Source of the DNA: Streptomyces chryseus
GTDB lineage: Bacteria > Actinomycetota > Actinomycetes > Streptomycetales > Streptomycetaceae
Direction: 5' to 3'
DNA: 64,000 bases
Assembly (NCBI RefSeq): GCF_014650755.1
Contig: NZ_BMVO01000013.1
Span: 1-64,000 of the forward strand
In this document: positions 8,591-19,153 of the stretch, piece after piece
Position numbering within the stretch: the first letter of the stretch is position 1
How the letters are laid out: each line of letters starts with the position of its first letter
Notes under the pieces: generated by a model
What the model saw: only the letters and a program-made list of their open reading frames with translations
Databases searched by the model: none
Told to the model about the DNA's origin: nothing
Position numbers and translations under genes: made by a program

Positions 8591-8632
8591 CCGGGCGGGG
8601 ACGGGCCTCCCCGTCGCGCCGCCGGCCGCCGG

Positions 8633-8655
8633 TTGTCAGTGCCGTACGGCAGCAT
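8633..8655 (+). promoter_or_regulatory. RecA-independent DNA-damage promoter (RecA-NDp/PafBC type) of dinB
   Basis: TTGTCAGTG (8633-8641), 8 nt, then CAGCAT (8650-8655) as a weak -10. The pattern TTGTCRGTG-N8-TANNNT is the known actinobacterial RecA-independent damage promoter, activated by PafBC in mycobacteria. Seven nt separate the -10 from GTG 8663, so the dinB transcript should be leaderless. Confidence 0.72.
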
Positions 8656-8662
8656 CGGTGGT

Positions 8663-10120
8663 GTGAGAGCCGCGCCGACCATCCTGCATCTGGACATGGA
8701 TGCCTTCTACGCCGCCGCAGAGCAGGCGGCGAAGCCGAGCCTGCGCGGAAAGCCGGTGGTGGTCGGCGGGACCGGTACCCGCGGAGTCGTCGCCACCGCC
8801 TCGTACGAAGCCAGGCGCTTCGGGGTGCACTCCGCGATGCCGGTGGCGCAGGCGCGGCGGCTGTGTCCGAACGCCGCGTACCTGATGCCGCGCTTCGCCC
8901 TCTACCGGTCGGTGAGCGAGCAGGTCATGGAGCTGCTCGGCCGGCTCTCCCCGCTGGTGGAGCCGCTCAGCCTGGACGAGGCCTTCGTCGACCTGGAGGC
9001 GGGCGGGGTGGCGGACGATTCGGCCTCGGCCCGCAGGGCCGGCGAGCTGCTGCGGGCGGACATCAAGTCCGTCACGGGGCTGACGGGATCGGTGGGGCTC
9101 GCCGGGTCCAAGATGCTCGCGAAGATCGCGTCGGAGCAGGCCAAGCCGGACGGCCTGGTGCTCATCGAGCCGGGCACCGAGCGGGAGCTCCTGGGACCCA
9201 TGCCGGTGCGGGTGCTGCCGGGGGTCGGGCCGGCCACCGGGGAGCATCTGCGACGGGCGGGGATGACGACCGTGGCCGACCTGGCCGAAGCGGGCGAGGA
9301 CGAGCTCGTACGGCTGCTGGGGAAGGCGCACGGCGTCTCGCTGTACCGGATGGCCGTTGGGCACGACGAGCGGCCCGTGGTGGCCGAGAGGGACGCGAAG
9401 TCGGTGTCGGTCGAAGACACCTTCGAGGTCGATCTGCACGACCGGGTCCGGGTCAGGAACGAGGTGGTGCGGCTGTCCGACCGGTGCGTGCAGCGGTTGC
9501 GGGCGGCCGGGCGCTCGGGCCGGACCGTGGTGCTGAAGGTGCGCAGGTACGACTTCTCGACGCTGACGCGCTCCGAGACGCTGCGCGGGCCCACGGACGA
9601 CCCGGCGGTGGTGCGCGAGGCCGCGGGGCGGCTGCTGGAGTCGGTGGACACCACGGGCGGGGTGCGGCTGCTGGGGGTGGGGGTCACCGGGCTCGCCGAC
9701 TTCACCCAGGAGGATCTGTTCGCCCAGGCGGCGGGTGAGCTGGCGGAGGCGGAGGCGGAGGCTGGAGCGGCGCGGGAAGCCGTCGAGACGGCTGAGGGCG
9801 GGGGCGGGGCCGGGGATCCGGTGGTGCCGCCCGTACCGGAGCCGGAGCCGCATCGACGGTGGCTGGCCGGGCAGGACGTGCGGCACACGGAGTACGGCGT
9901 GGGATGGGTGCAGGGCAGTGGCGTCGGGCGGGTGACCGTGCGGTTCGAGGAGCCGACGTCGCCGCCCGGACGGGTGCGGACCTTCCCGGTGGACGATCCG
10001 GACCTGGCGCCGTCGGATCCGCTCCCGCTGGTCCGGGCGGCCGGGGATCAGGCGGGGTCCTCGCCGGCCAGCCGTCCGAAGTCCCGGTCGGGGGCCGGCG
10101 AGGAGATGTCGAGCCCGTAG
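8663..10120 (+). CDS. dinB: DNA polymerase IV (Y-family translesion polymerase)
   Basis: 485 residues. The Y-family palm carries Asp11 in LHLDMDAF and the SLDEAF pair near residue 105, with helix-hairpin-helix and little-finger domains after it. The last 60 residues (about 425-485) form an extra domain with the pattern H-x-E-Y-G-x-G-W-V-x-G-x-G...V-x-F, like the small Tudor-type tail of UvrD/PcrA; many actinobacterial Pol IV have it. I start at GTG 8663, not TTG 8633, because TTG 8633 is itself part of the damage promoter. The 3' end overlaps the convergent PRC-barrel gene by 73 bp. Confidence 0.92.
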   Translation: MRAAPTILHLDMDAFYAAAEQAAKPSLRGKPVVVGGTGTRGVVATASYEARRFGVHSAMPVAQARRLCPNAAYLMPRFALYRSVSEQVMELLGRLSPLVEPLSLDEAFVDLEAGGVADDSASARRAGELLRADIKSVTGLTGSVGLAGSKMLAKIASEQAKPDGLVLIEPGTERELLGPMPVRVLPGVGPATGEHLRRAGMTTVADLAEAGEDELVRLLGKAHGVSLYRMAVGHDERPVVAERDAKSVSVEDTFEVDLHDRVRVRNEVVRLSDRCVQRLRAAGRSGRTVVLKVRRYDFSTLTRSETLRGPTDDPAVVREAAGRLLESVDTTGGVRLLGVGVTGLADFTQEDLFAQAAGELAEAEAEAGAAREAVETAEGGGGAGDPVVPPVPEPEPHRRWLAGQDVRHTEYGVGWVQGSGVGRVTVRFEEPTSPPGRVRTFPVDDPDLAPSDPLPLVRAAGDQAGSSPASRPKSRSGAGEEMSSP

Positions 10121-10413
10121 TGGTGGTAGAGCTGCAGTTCCTGCTCGGGGGAGAGGTGGCGGCCGACGCCGAAGTCGGGCGCCTCCTTGATCAGGGAGCG
10201 GTCGTACGGCACGCGCAGCGAGTCGTCGACCACCTTGCTGGGCTCCAGGGGGACGAAGGCGTCCCGGCTGAAGAGACCGGTGCGTACGGCGGCCCATTCG
10301 GGCACCCCCGTGGCGTCGTCGAGGTACACCTCGTCCACCGTTCCGATCTTGTCGCCGTTGCGGTCGAACGCCTTGCGGCCGATCAGGCTGCGCGGATCGA
10401 TGTCGGTCTGCAC
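10048..10413 (-). CDS. PRC-barrel domain protein
   Basis: 121 residues; a PRC barrel fills about residues 5-80 (IGRKAFDRNGDKIGTVDEVYLDD start), with a short Asp-rich tail. PRC barrels bind RNA or proteins, as in RimM and photosystem H subunits; the role of such small Streptomyces proteins is not established. GTG at 10413 has GGAGG 4 nt upstream. The frame stays open another 93 codons upstream but these overlap the glycine riboswitch region. Confidence 0.8.
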   Translation of the reverse strand: MQTDIDPRSLIGRKAFDRNGDKIGTVDEVYLDDATGVPEWAAVRTGLFSRDAFVPLEPSKVVDDSLRVPYDRSLIKEAPDFGVGRHLSPEQELQLYHHYGLDISSPAPDRDFGRLAGEDPA

Positions 10414-10540
10414 GGTCCCTCCAACTGCTCGCAGCTGCTCCGTAACCCCGTAAAGGCTACGAAAGGGCACAACTGTGGACTCGGCCACTCGAGGGATCCA
10501 CGACGGGCCTCGCTGGTAGGCTGGCCAGTGGCTGCTGACC

Positions 10541-10805
10541 CCGTGCGGGAGAGTCTCCGGTGAACGTGCCGGAGGCGCCGAAGGAGCAAATCCTCCCCGG
10601 AATCTCTCAGGCCCACGTACCGCACGGACGAGGTCACTCTGGAAAGCAGGACGGGCGCCGGACGGGCACGTGCCGGAAACAAGGCACAGCACCTGTCACG
10701 GTCCCGTCCTCACCGACGGTGAAAGCCGGAACGATCCTCGACGTCAGCGGCGTCCGTACGGTCTTCCGGTGAAGCTCTCAGGTTGAGATGACAGAGGGGG
10801 AGGCC
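10541..10805 (+). ncRNA. Tandem glycine riboswitch upstream of gcvP
   Basis: Two glycine-aptamer copies. The first has GGGAGAG (10547-10553), GCCGAAGGAGCAA (10577-10589) and TCTCTCAGGC (10603-10612) with its closing strand ACTCTGG near 10636. The second has CACCGACGGTGAAAGCC near 10711, GCTCTCAGG near 10774 and GACAGAGGGGGAGG at 10790-10803. These are the conserved gcvT-element motifs. Glycine riboswitches activating gcvP and gcvT are known in Streptomyces griseus, so glycine should switch on this gene. About 60 nt, including the ribosome-binding site, separate it from gcvP and form the expression platform. The rest of the 10414-10540 spacer holds a possible -10 TAGGCT at 10517. Confidence 0.9.
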
Positions 10806-10867
10806 GTCCGGGTACCCGTGCCGTGGTGCCCCTCGCAGGTCGCGTCAGACCAGGAGGCCTTCCGCAG

Positions 10868-13753
<2,886 letters not shown>

Positions 13754-13791
13754 CGGACACCGGCGCACCGCAGAGGGCGCGGACAGGGGTC

Positions 13792-13826
13792 GGGGCCGGT
13801 TCGGAGGATTCCTCCGGGCCGGCCCC
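13792..13826. terminator. Hairpin terminator between gcvP and the DUF5999 gene
   Basis: GGGGCCGG (13792-13799) pairs with CCGGCCCC (13819-13826), and CGGAGGA (13802-13808) with TCCTCCG (13810-13816). It lies between convergent genes and could serve both. Confidence 0.75.
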
Positions 13827-13859
13827 TTCGCGTGCCGGTGACGCGGGTCTACGGGCCGG

Positions 13860-14057
13860 TCAGGCGGCCTTGACCACGTCGAGTGGGCGGTGCGGAGCGA
13901 TGATCTGCCCGTCCGGCAACAGCTCACCGGTGTCCTCGAAGACGAGCACTCCGTTGCACAGCAGGCTCCAGCCCTGTTCCGGGTGGTGCGCCACAAGCAG
14001 GGCGGCCTCCCGGTCGGCGGAGTCGGCGGTCGGGCAGGGTGGCTGGTGCTGGCACAT
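13860..14057 (-). CDS. DUF5999 family small protein
   Basis: 65 residues beginning MCQHQPPCP, with a Cys-x-His-x4-Cys cluster at the very N-terminus and a third Cys in SLLCNG; the pattern suggests metal binding, but none is shown. It is a very common small Streptomyces protein of unknown role. I use ATG 14057 by family length. The frame extends to GTG 14183, and that codon has a much better ribosome site (AAGGAGAG, about 6 nt upstream), which would give a 107-residue form with a basic N-terminal extension. Confidence 0.75.
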   Translation of the reverse strand: MCQHQPPCPTADSADREAALLVAHHPEQGWSLLCNGVLVFEDTGELLPDGQIIAPHRPLDVVKAA

Positions 14058-14405
14058 GGAAGGGTTCTTTCGCTGCGTTGTGGTGAGTGTCCTGCGGCTC
14101 GATGCGGTGTTCATGGCCGCCCCCCGTATCAGTCGGTCCGGTCCCAGTGTTGCCCCACGGGCGTCTTTCCGCAGGGATTTCACGGCAGCTCTCCTTACTG
14201 ATTAATGACGCGTCACTCGTGCGGACGGTTCAGCCCAACCGGGGTGTCCCTTCGGGTGGTTCGGGGTGGCCGATACGGGCTAGTCCGGATGGGGGGTGAG
14301 GGGGCCGGGACGGACCGCGCCCCGTGACCCGGGCGGTCACGGGGCGCAGGGAACGCCGACAGCGCGGAGGCACCGGCGGCCCCCCGAGGTGGCTGGACGC
14401 CGACG
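14058..14405. other. Spacer between the DUF5999 gene and the next minus-strand gene
   Basis: Holds the optional 42-codon N-terminal extension of the DUF5999 gene (14058-14183), its AAGGAGAG site and an AT-rich TTAATCA stretch that may be a -10 on the minus strand. A 13-bp perfect hairpin at 14317-14347 (loop CGGGC) is the likely terminator of the gene at 14406-15005. I see no other gene. Confidence 0.6.
14317..14347 (-). terminator. Hairpin terminator after the 199-residue hypothetical gene
   Basis: 13-bp perfect stem (14317-14329 with 14335-14347) and 5-nt loop, placed about 60 bp past the stop codon on the minus strand. Confidence 0.75.
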
Positions 14406-15005
14406 TCAGGCCGGCTGGCTGAGCAGCGGAACGGTGGGCGGCGTCAGGCGGTGGGTGAGCAGCGGAAGGAGGTCGGCGGCCCGGTGCGGGCGGTGGGAGG
14501 CGATGCCCGGCGGCGCCGGCGCCAGCGGGACGAGCAGATCGGTCGGCAGCGGCATCGCCTCGGGCTCGTCGGCGTCGGCCACCGGGCCGTCGTGCAGCCA
14601 CAGGGTGAGCATGTAGAGCTCCGGGACGGACAGCAGGCGTGGCTGGTAGCGCGCTGTCATCGCCTCGGCCTGGCGCATGGCGAGCTGGCTGGAGGCGATG
14701 TACGGGCCCTCGCAGAAGTGGGAGAAGGCCCAGCCGTCGGCGGTGAGCACGGTGTCGGCGGCAGCCACCGTACGGTCGCCGCTGCGGATGAGGAACCGCC
14801 AGCCGGTCAGCCGGGTGCGCGGCGGCCTGCCTGACGGGACGATTCCGTCCAGTACGTGGAAGGGAAGCGGGAACTCGGGGCTGAGGGGTCCCTGAGCCGC
14901 GCGGAGGGCCGGGGGACGGGCCTCGCGAACGGCGGTGGGGGAACCGAGTGCCGCGAGGACGCTGCGCAGGGCGGGCGCGGGAGCCGGGGGGACAAGCAGC
15001 GGCAT
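14406..15005 (-). CDS. Conserved hypothetical protein
   Basis: 199 residues, soluble, no signal peptide, rich in Pro, Leu and Ala, with a central region WRFLIRSGDRTVAAAD and GWAFSHFCEGPY. I do not recognise a family with a known function. ATG 15005 is preceded by GAGAGG 9 nt upstream. It has a TATAAA box on the minus strand (15145-15150) and its own terminator, so it is probably a single-gene unit. Codon use is that of its neighbours. Confidence 0.7.
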   Translation of the reverse strand: MPLLVPPAPAPALRSVLAALGSPTAVREARPPALRAAQGPLSPEFPLPFHVLDGIVPSGRPPRTRLTGWRFLIRSGDRTVAAADTVLTADGWAFSHFCEGPYIASSQLAMRQAEAMTARYQPRLLSVPELYMLTLWLHDGPVADADEPEAMPLPTDLLVPLAPAPPGIASHRPHRAADLLPLLTHRLTPPTVPLLSQPA

Positions 15006-15502
15006 GGTGGGTCGCCTCTCACTGGGAGACACGGTGACGCGTGGGTGTGCGTGGGCGGTGCGGACGGCGCTGTCTGCGTTCCGGGGTCAGAGGGGGGCCG
15101 TGGGGCGATGGGCCGGGCGCCAACTCTCTGCCTCGTCTGCGGAGTTTATACGAGCCGTGTTCACATGATGTTTCGGCTAGCCGTCGCGGGCATTGCGGGC
15201 AAGGCGGTATCAGGACCCTTTACTGCGGAGAATGTACCCATTCAGCTGGAGGGCCAGACCTGTGGCCTGCAAAGCCCCGCCGCGTGCGGTAGGCCGAAAC
15301 TCGTCGGCTTTTTTCACCAGCCGCCACGGGCCGGTATCTGCTCACTGCCGCATGCCGCGTGAATGTGCCCGATGAAGTTCCAGAATGAGGGTACCCGGTC
15401 ATTGATGGCCGTGGGGCGTTACTGATCAGCCCGCCTGGGCATCATCGACCGTGACATGGGTGCCCGATGCTGTGAGCCGCCCACTCGAGGAGGGATGCTT
15501 CG
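15006..15502. other. Long divergent intergenic region with an orphan terminator
   Basis: 497 bp without a convincing gene, noticeably less GC-rich than its surroundings between 15140 and 15420. On the minus strand TATAAA (complement of 15145-15150) is a good -10 for the hypothetical gene at 15005. On the plus strand three successive hairpins (GGCCA/TGGCC at 15252-15266, CCGC/GCGG near 15279-15289, and the terminator at 15293-15314) suggest a small RNA or a long leader of the ligase gene at 15503. Confidence 0.5.
15293..15314 (+). terminator. Orphan intrinsic terminator with a six-U tail
   Basis: GCCGA (15293-15297) pairs with TCGGC (15304-15308), followed at once by TTTTTT. A short stem with a clean U tract is unusual in this GC-rich genome. 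No gene ends upstream on this strand, so it must end a non-coding transcript or attenuate the transcript entering 15503. Confidence 0.7.
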
Positions 15503-17011
15503 ATGGGGGAGAAGGTCGTGGCAGGCGGGTTCGACCTGTCGGACCGGCAGAGGTACCGGAAGAAACTCCAGCAGTGCCTGGAGGGACTGGGGCGGCTGCT
15601 GGCGGAGAAGGGTTTCGACCGTCCCAAGAACTTCATGGGGCTGGAGATCGAGCTCAATCTGGCCGGTGCCGACGGTATGCCGAAGATGATGAACGCGGAG
15701 GTCCTGGAACGGATCGCGAGCCGGGATTTCCAGACCGAACTCGGCATGTTCAACCTGGAAGTAAATATTGTTCCGCACCGGCTGGGCGGGCGTGTTTTCG
15801 ATCAGCTCGCCGAAGAGCTCCGCACCGGACTGGGATACGCGCACCGAAAAGCGAAAGAGGTCGACGCCGGCATCGTGATGATCGGGATCCTGCCGACCCT
15901 CGGACGCCACGACCTGGTCTCGGCGAATCTCTCGGACGTCGACCGCTACCAGCTGCTCAACGATCAGATCGTCACCGCCCGGGGTGAGGACTTCACCGTT
16001 GACATCTCCGGTGTGGAGCGCCTGACCTGCAATTTCGCGTCCATCGCGCCTGAAGCGGCCTGTACGTCCGTGCAGTTGCACCTCCAGGTGACACCGGACC
16101 GGTTCGCGGACGTGTGGAACGCGGCGCAGGCGGTCGCGGGCGTGCAGATCGCCCTGGGCGCCAACTCGCCGTTCCTCTTCGGCCGCGAGCTCTGGCGCGA
16201 GTCGCGGCCGCCGCTGTTCCTCCAGGCCACCGACACCCGTCCGCCGGAGCTTCAGGCCCAGGGCGTGCGGCCCAGGACGTGGTTCGGCGAGCGGTGGGTG
16301 GACTCGGCGTACGAGCTCTTCGAGGAGAACCTGCGGTACTTCCCTGCGCTGCTGCCGATCTGCGACGACGAGGACCCGCTGCTGGTGCTCGACGACGGTG
16401 GGGTGCCGCGGCTCCAGGAGCTCGTGCTGCACAACGGGACCGTCTACCGCTGGAACAGGCCCGTGTACGGGCTGGCCGACGGCGTACCGCATCTGCGGGT
16501 GGAGAACAGGGTGCTGCCGGCGGGGCCGACCGTGACGGACGTGATCGCCAACGCCGCGTTCTACTACGGGCTGGTGCGCGCGCTCGCGGAGGACTCCCGG
16601 CCGGTGTGGAAGCGGATGTCCTTCGAGGCCGCGGAGGAGAACTTCGACACCGCGTGCAGGCACGGGATCGACGCGGAGATCATCTGGCCGAAGGCGGGCC
16701 GGGCCGGCGGGACGGCACGCGTGCCGGCCGTCAAGCTCGTACGGGACGAACTGCTGCCGCTGGCCGCCGCCGGGCTGGACGCCTGGGGCATCGAGCCGGC
16801 CGACCGCGACTACTACCTCGGGGTCATCGAGCAGCGGTGCAGGCGGCGTGTGAACGGGGCCTCCTGGCAGGTGGACACGTACCACCGCGCCCTGGAGGCC
16901 GGCCTGGAGCGCGAGGCCGCGCTGGCCGCCACCACCCGCCGCTACAGCGAGCTGATGCACCAGGGCGATCCGGTGCACACCTGGCCGGTGGGGTTCCCGG
17001 GACGCGCCTGA
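15503..17011 (+). CDS. Glutamate-cysteine ligase family protein (GCS2-type carboxylate-amine ligase)
   Basis: 502 residues of the GCS2 superfamily: the MGLEIELNL motif near residue 45 is the nucleotide/metal-binding start of the fold, with further conserved stretches TSVQLHLQV and RVENRVLP. Family members join the gamma-carboxyl of glutamate, or another acid, to an amine using ATP. Streptomyces make mycothiol rather than glutathione, so the substrate may not be cysteine; I leave it open. ATG 15503 has GAGGAGGG at 15487-15494. It stands alone, with a 290-bp gap after it. Confidence 0.82.
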   Translation: MGEKVVAGGFDLSDRQRYRKKLQQCLEGLGRLLAEKGFDRPKNFMGLEIELNLAGADGMPKMMNAEVLERIASRDFQTELGMFNLEVNIVPHRLGGRVFDQLAEELRTGLGYAHRKAKEVDAGIVMIGILPTLGRHDLVSANLSDVDRYQLLNDQIVTARGEDFTVDISGVERLTCNFASIAPEAACTSVQLHLQVTPDRFADVWNAAQAVAGVQIALGANSPFLFGRELWRESRPPLFLQATDTRPPELQAQGVRPRTWFGERWVDSAYELFEENLRYFPALLPICDDEDPLLVLDDGGVPRLQELVLHNGTVYRWNRPVYGLADGVPHLRVENRVLPAGPTVTDVIANAAFYYGLVRALAEDSRPVWKRMSFEAAEENFDTACRHGIDAEIIWPKAGRAGGTARVPAVKLVRDELLPLAAAGLDAWGIEPADRDYYLGVIEQRCRRRVNGASWQVDTYHRALEAGLEREAALAATTRRYSELMHQGDPVHTWPVGFPGRA

Positions 17012-17303
17012 AGCGGCGGCCGGGGGCGGGGTGACAGCCCGGCCGGGCGTCCCCGCCCAGCTGTACCGACGGCATCGGACGGCCGTGTGGACCGGCCCTG
17101 GTGCCGTCGTTCGCGTGCGCGTCGGGCAAGCTGTGACCTCCCACGGCAGTGGAGCCCTCCTCGCGTTCTGAGCAGCGAGGGCGGGACCACTACTGGAAAG
17201 GCGCCCGCCCGCGGCTTGTCGCGCGCGATCCCCGTACCCGCGTTCGAGACCCTGGCGGGGCGGGGCCCGTGGACGAGGCGCGACTGCTGAACTGGAGGCT
17301 GGT

Positions 17304-18107
17304 GTGCGGGCAGAGGCGGGGCGGGTGGCTGAATTTCCCTCTGACGAGGGGGTGACACGCCGGATCCTGCGGCTGGAGATACTGATCGTCCTGGCGCTGT
17401 CGCTGGGTGCGAGCGCGGTGGCGTCCCTGATCAGGTTCGTCGGTGCCGTCACCAGACCGGGCGGGCTCAGGGACCAGGCGGCGAGGCTCAACACGTCGGC
17501 CACGCCCGAGCGGCCGTGGCTGGATCTCGTCTGGCAGCTGTTCGGCATCACCACGGCGCTGGCACCCGTGGCGCTCGTCGCGTACCTGCTGATGCGGGAG
17601 GGGACGGGGCTGCGCGCGATCGGGTTCGACCGTACGAGGCCGTGGCCGGATCTGGGACGGGGCACGGTGATCGCGGCGGGCATCGGCAGCGCGGGGCTGG
17701 CGTTCTACCTGGTCGCCGTCGAGACGGGGTTCAACCTCACGGTGGTGCCGGAGTCGCTGCCACCGGTGTGGTGGAAGTTTCCGGTGCTGATCCTCTCCGC
17801 GACGCAGAACTCCGTACTGGAGGAGGTCATCGTCGTCGGGTACCTGCTGCGCAGGCTGGACCAGCTGGGATGGTCACCGAAGGCCTCGCTGGCGGCGAGT
17901 TCGGTGCTGCGCGGCTCGTACCACCTGTACCAGGGGATCGGCGGTTTCATCGGGAACATGGTGATGGGCGCCGTGTTCGTGCTGCTGTACCGGCGGTGGG
18001 GGCGCATCGGGCCGCTGGTGGTGGCCCACACGCTGCTCGACGTGGGGGCCTTCGTGGGGTACGCGCTGCTCGCGGGCAAGGTGACCTGGCTGCCGACGGT
18101 GAAGTAG
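17304..18107 (+). CDS. CPBP-family intramembrane metalloprotease (CAAX/Abi type)
   Basis: 267 residues with about seven transmembrane helices. The Abi/CPBP motifs are present: an EExxxxGYLLRRL stretch (family EExxxR) near residue 173 and YHLYQ with downstream HTLLD near residue 245, supplying Glu and His ligands for an intramembrane metal site. Substrates of bacterial members are mostly unknown; roles in bacteriocin immunity or membrane protein processing are described for some. GTG 17304 has GGAGG at 17294-17298. The 292 bp before it show no gene. A hairpin follows. Confidence 0.85.
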   Translation: MRAEAGRVAEFPSDEGVTRRILRLEILIVLALSLGASAVASLIRFVGAVTRPGGLRDQAARLNTSATPERPWLDLVWQLFGITTALAPVALVAYLLMREGTGLRAIGFDRTRPWPDLGRGTVIAAGIGSAGLAFYLVAVETGFNLTVVPESLPPVWWKFPVLILSATQNSVLEEVIVVGYLLRRLDQLGWSPKASLAASSVLRGSYHLYQGIGGFIGNMVMGAVFVLLYRRWGRIGPLVVAHTLLDVGAFVGYALLAGKVTWLPTVK

Positions 18108-18130
18108 CCCGGGGCCGCAGTGGCGGGGAG

Positions 18131-18157
18131 GGGGCGTACGGATCATCCGTACGCCCC
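18131..18157. terminator. Bidirectional hairpin terminator
   Basis: An 11- to 13-bp palindrome (GGGGCGTACGG pairing with CCGTACGCCCC) followed by CTTTC sits between the convergent CPBP and PhzF genes. Confidence 0.85.
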
Positions 18158-18184
18158 CTTTCGGTTGAACACCCGAGCGCAGGG

Positions 18185-19009
18185 TCAGGCGAGCAGCTCG
18201 CCGTCGACGACGGTGACGGCGCCGCCGGTCAGCAGGGTGCGGTCGCCGCGCAGCGAGGTGGCGACGAGGCCGGAGCGGGCGGACGCCTGGAGGCCGGTCA
18301 GCTCGTCGCGGCGCAGGCGCGCCGACCAGAACGGGGCGAGGGCCGTGTGCGCGCTGCCGGTCACCGGGTCCTCGTCGATGCCGAGCTGCGGGAAGAAGCA
18401 GCGCGAGACGAAGTCGTAGCCGCTCGACGAGGGGTCCTCGGCGGCGGCCGTGGCGATGATGCCGCGCCGGGAGTGGGCCACCAGGGCGGGGCAGTCGGGT
18501 GTCAGCGCGCGGACGGTCCGCTCGTCTGCCAGCTCCACCAGCAGGTCGCCGATGTGCGGCCCCGTGTCGTGGGCCGACAGGACATCGGCGCCCAGGGCGT
18601 CGGCGACGCCGTCCGGGACCGGGACCTCGGTGAGCGGCGCGGTCGGGAAGTCGAGGGTGAACGTGCCGTCGTCCCGTGCGGTGGTGGTGAGGATCCCGCA
18701 CAGCGCGGCGAAGCGCACCGTGCCCGTGGCGGCGCCGGTGGAGCGCAGGACGTGCGCCGCGGCCAGGGTGGCGTGGCCGCACATGGCGACCTCGGCCGCG
18801 GGGGTGAACCAGCGCAGGGCCCAGTCCGCGTCGCCGCCCGGGGGGAGCGGGTGCGCGAAGGCGGTCTCCGAGAGGTTCATCTCGGTCGCCACCCGCTGGA
18901 GCCAGGCGTCGTCGGGGAAGGCATCGGAGTCCAGCAGCAGCACTCCGGCCGGGTTGCCGGCGAAGGGCCGGTCGGTGAAGGCGTCGACGATTCGAATCCG
19001 CATGGACAT
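18185..19009 (-). CDS. PhzF family isomerase/epimerase-like protein
   Basis: 274 residues, the usual length of the PhzF fold (two alpha/beta-hammer domains). The catalytic Glu lies in NLSETAF (Glu48), with the MCGHATLAAAH and DEDPVTGSAH motifs both complete. The family includes the phenazine isomerase PhzF and many uncharacterised enzymes; no phenazine genes are nearby, so the substrate is unknown. Start at ATG 19009, with a second ATG two codons later. It diverges from a PadR regulator across 144 bp, which may control both. Confidence 0.87.
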   Translation of the reverse strand: MSMRIRIVDAFTDRPFAGNPAGVLLLDSDAFPDDAWLQRVATEMNLSETAFAHPLPPGGDADWALRWFTPAAEVAMCGHATLAAAHVLRSTGAATGTVRFAALCGILTTTARDDGTFTLDFPTAPLTEVPVPDGVADALGADVLSAHDTGPHIGDLLVELADERTVRALTPDCPALVAHSRRGIIATAAAEDPSSSGYDFVSRCFFPQLGIDEDPVTGSAHTALAPFWSARLRRDELTGLQASARSGLVATSLRGDRTLLTGGAVTVVDGELLA

Positions 19010-19102
19010 GAACGTATGGGCAGGACAAAGCCGCAGGCCAAGGCCAATCGTGGGTCTCTGGCCCCCTTTGGTGTGCGAGCATGCTTGCCGGGCGAGCTGT
19101 TC

Positions 19103-19128
19103 CGATATATCGTTGGGGTATCGCGACA
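19103..19128 (+). promoter_or_regulatory. Candidate PadR operator
   Basis: CGATATATCG (19103-19112) is a perfect 10-bp palindrome, followed by TATCGCGACA (19119-19128), which resembles its half. The AT-rich element is about 25 bp before the padR ribosome site and suits autoregulation and possibly control of phzF. Confidence 0.5.
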
Positions 19129-19153
19129 GATCAACGATGGAAGGAGCGTAGCG

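Noticed and set aside
15419..17683. 754-codon minus-strand frame opposite the glutamate-cysteine ligase gene
   Set aside because: Low-complexity Arg/Pro/His translation and no ribosome site; shadow of the real gene.
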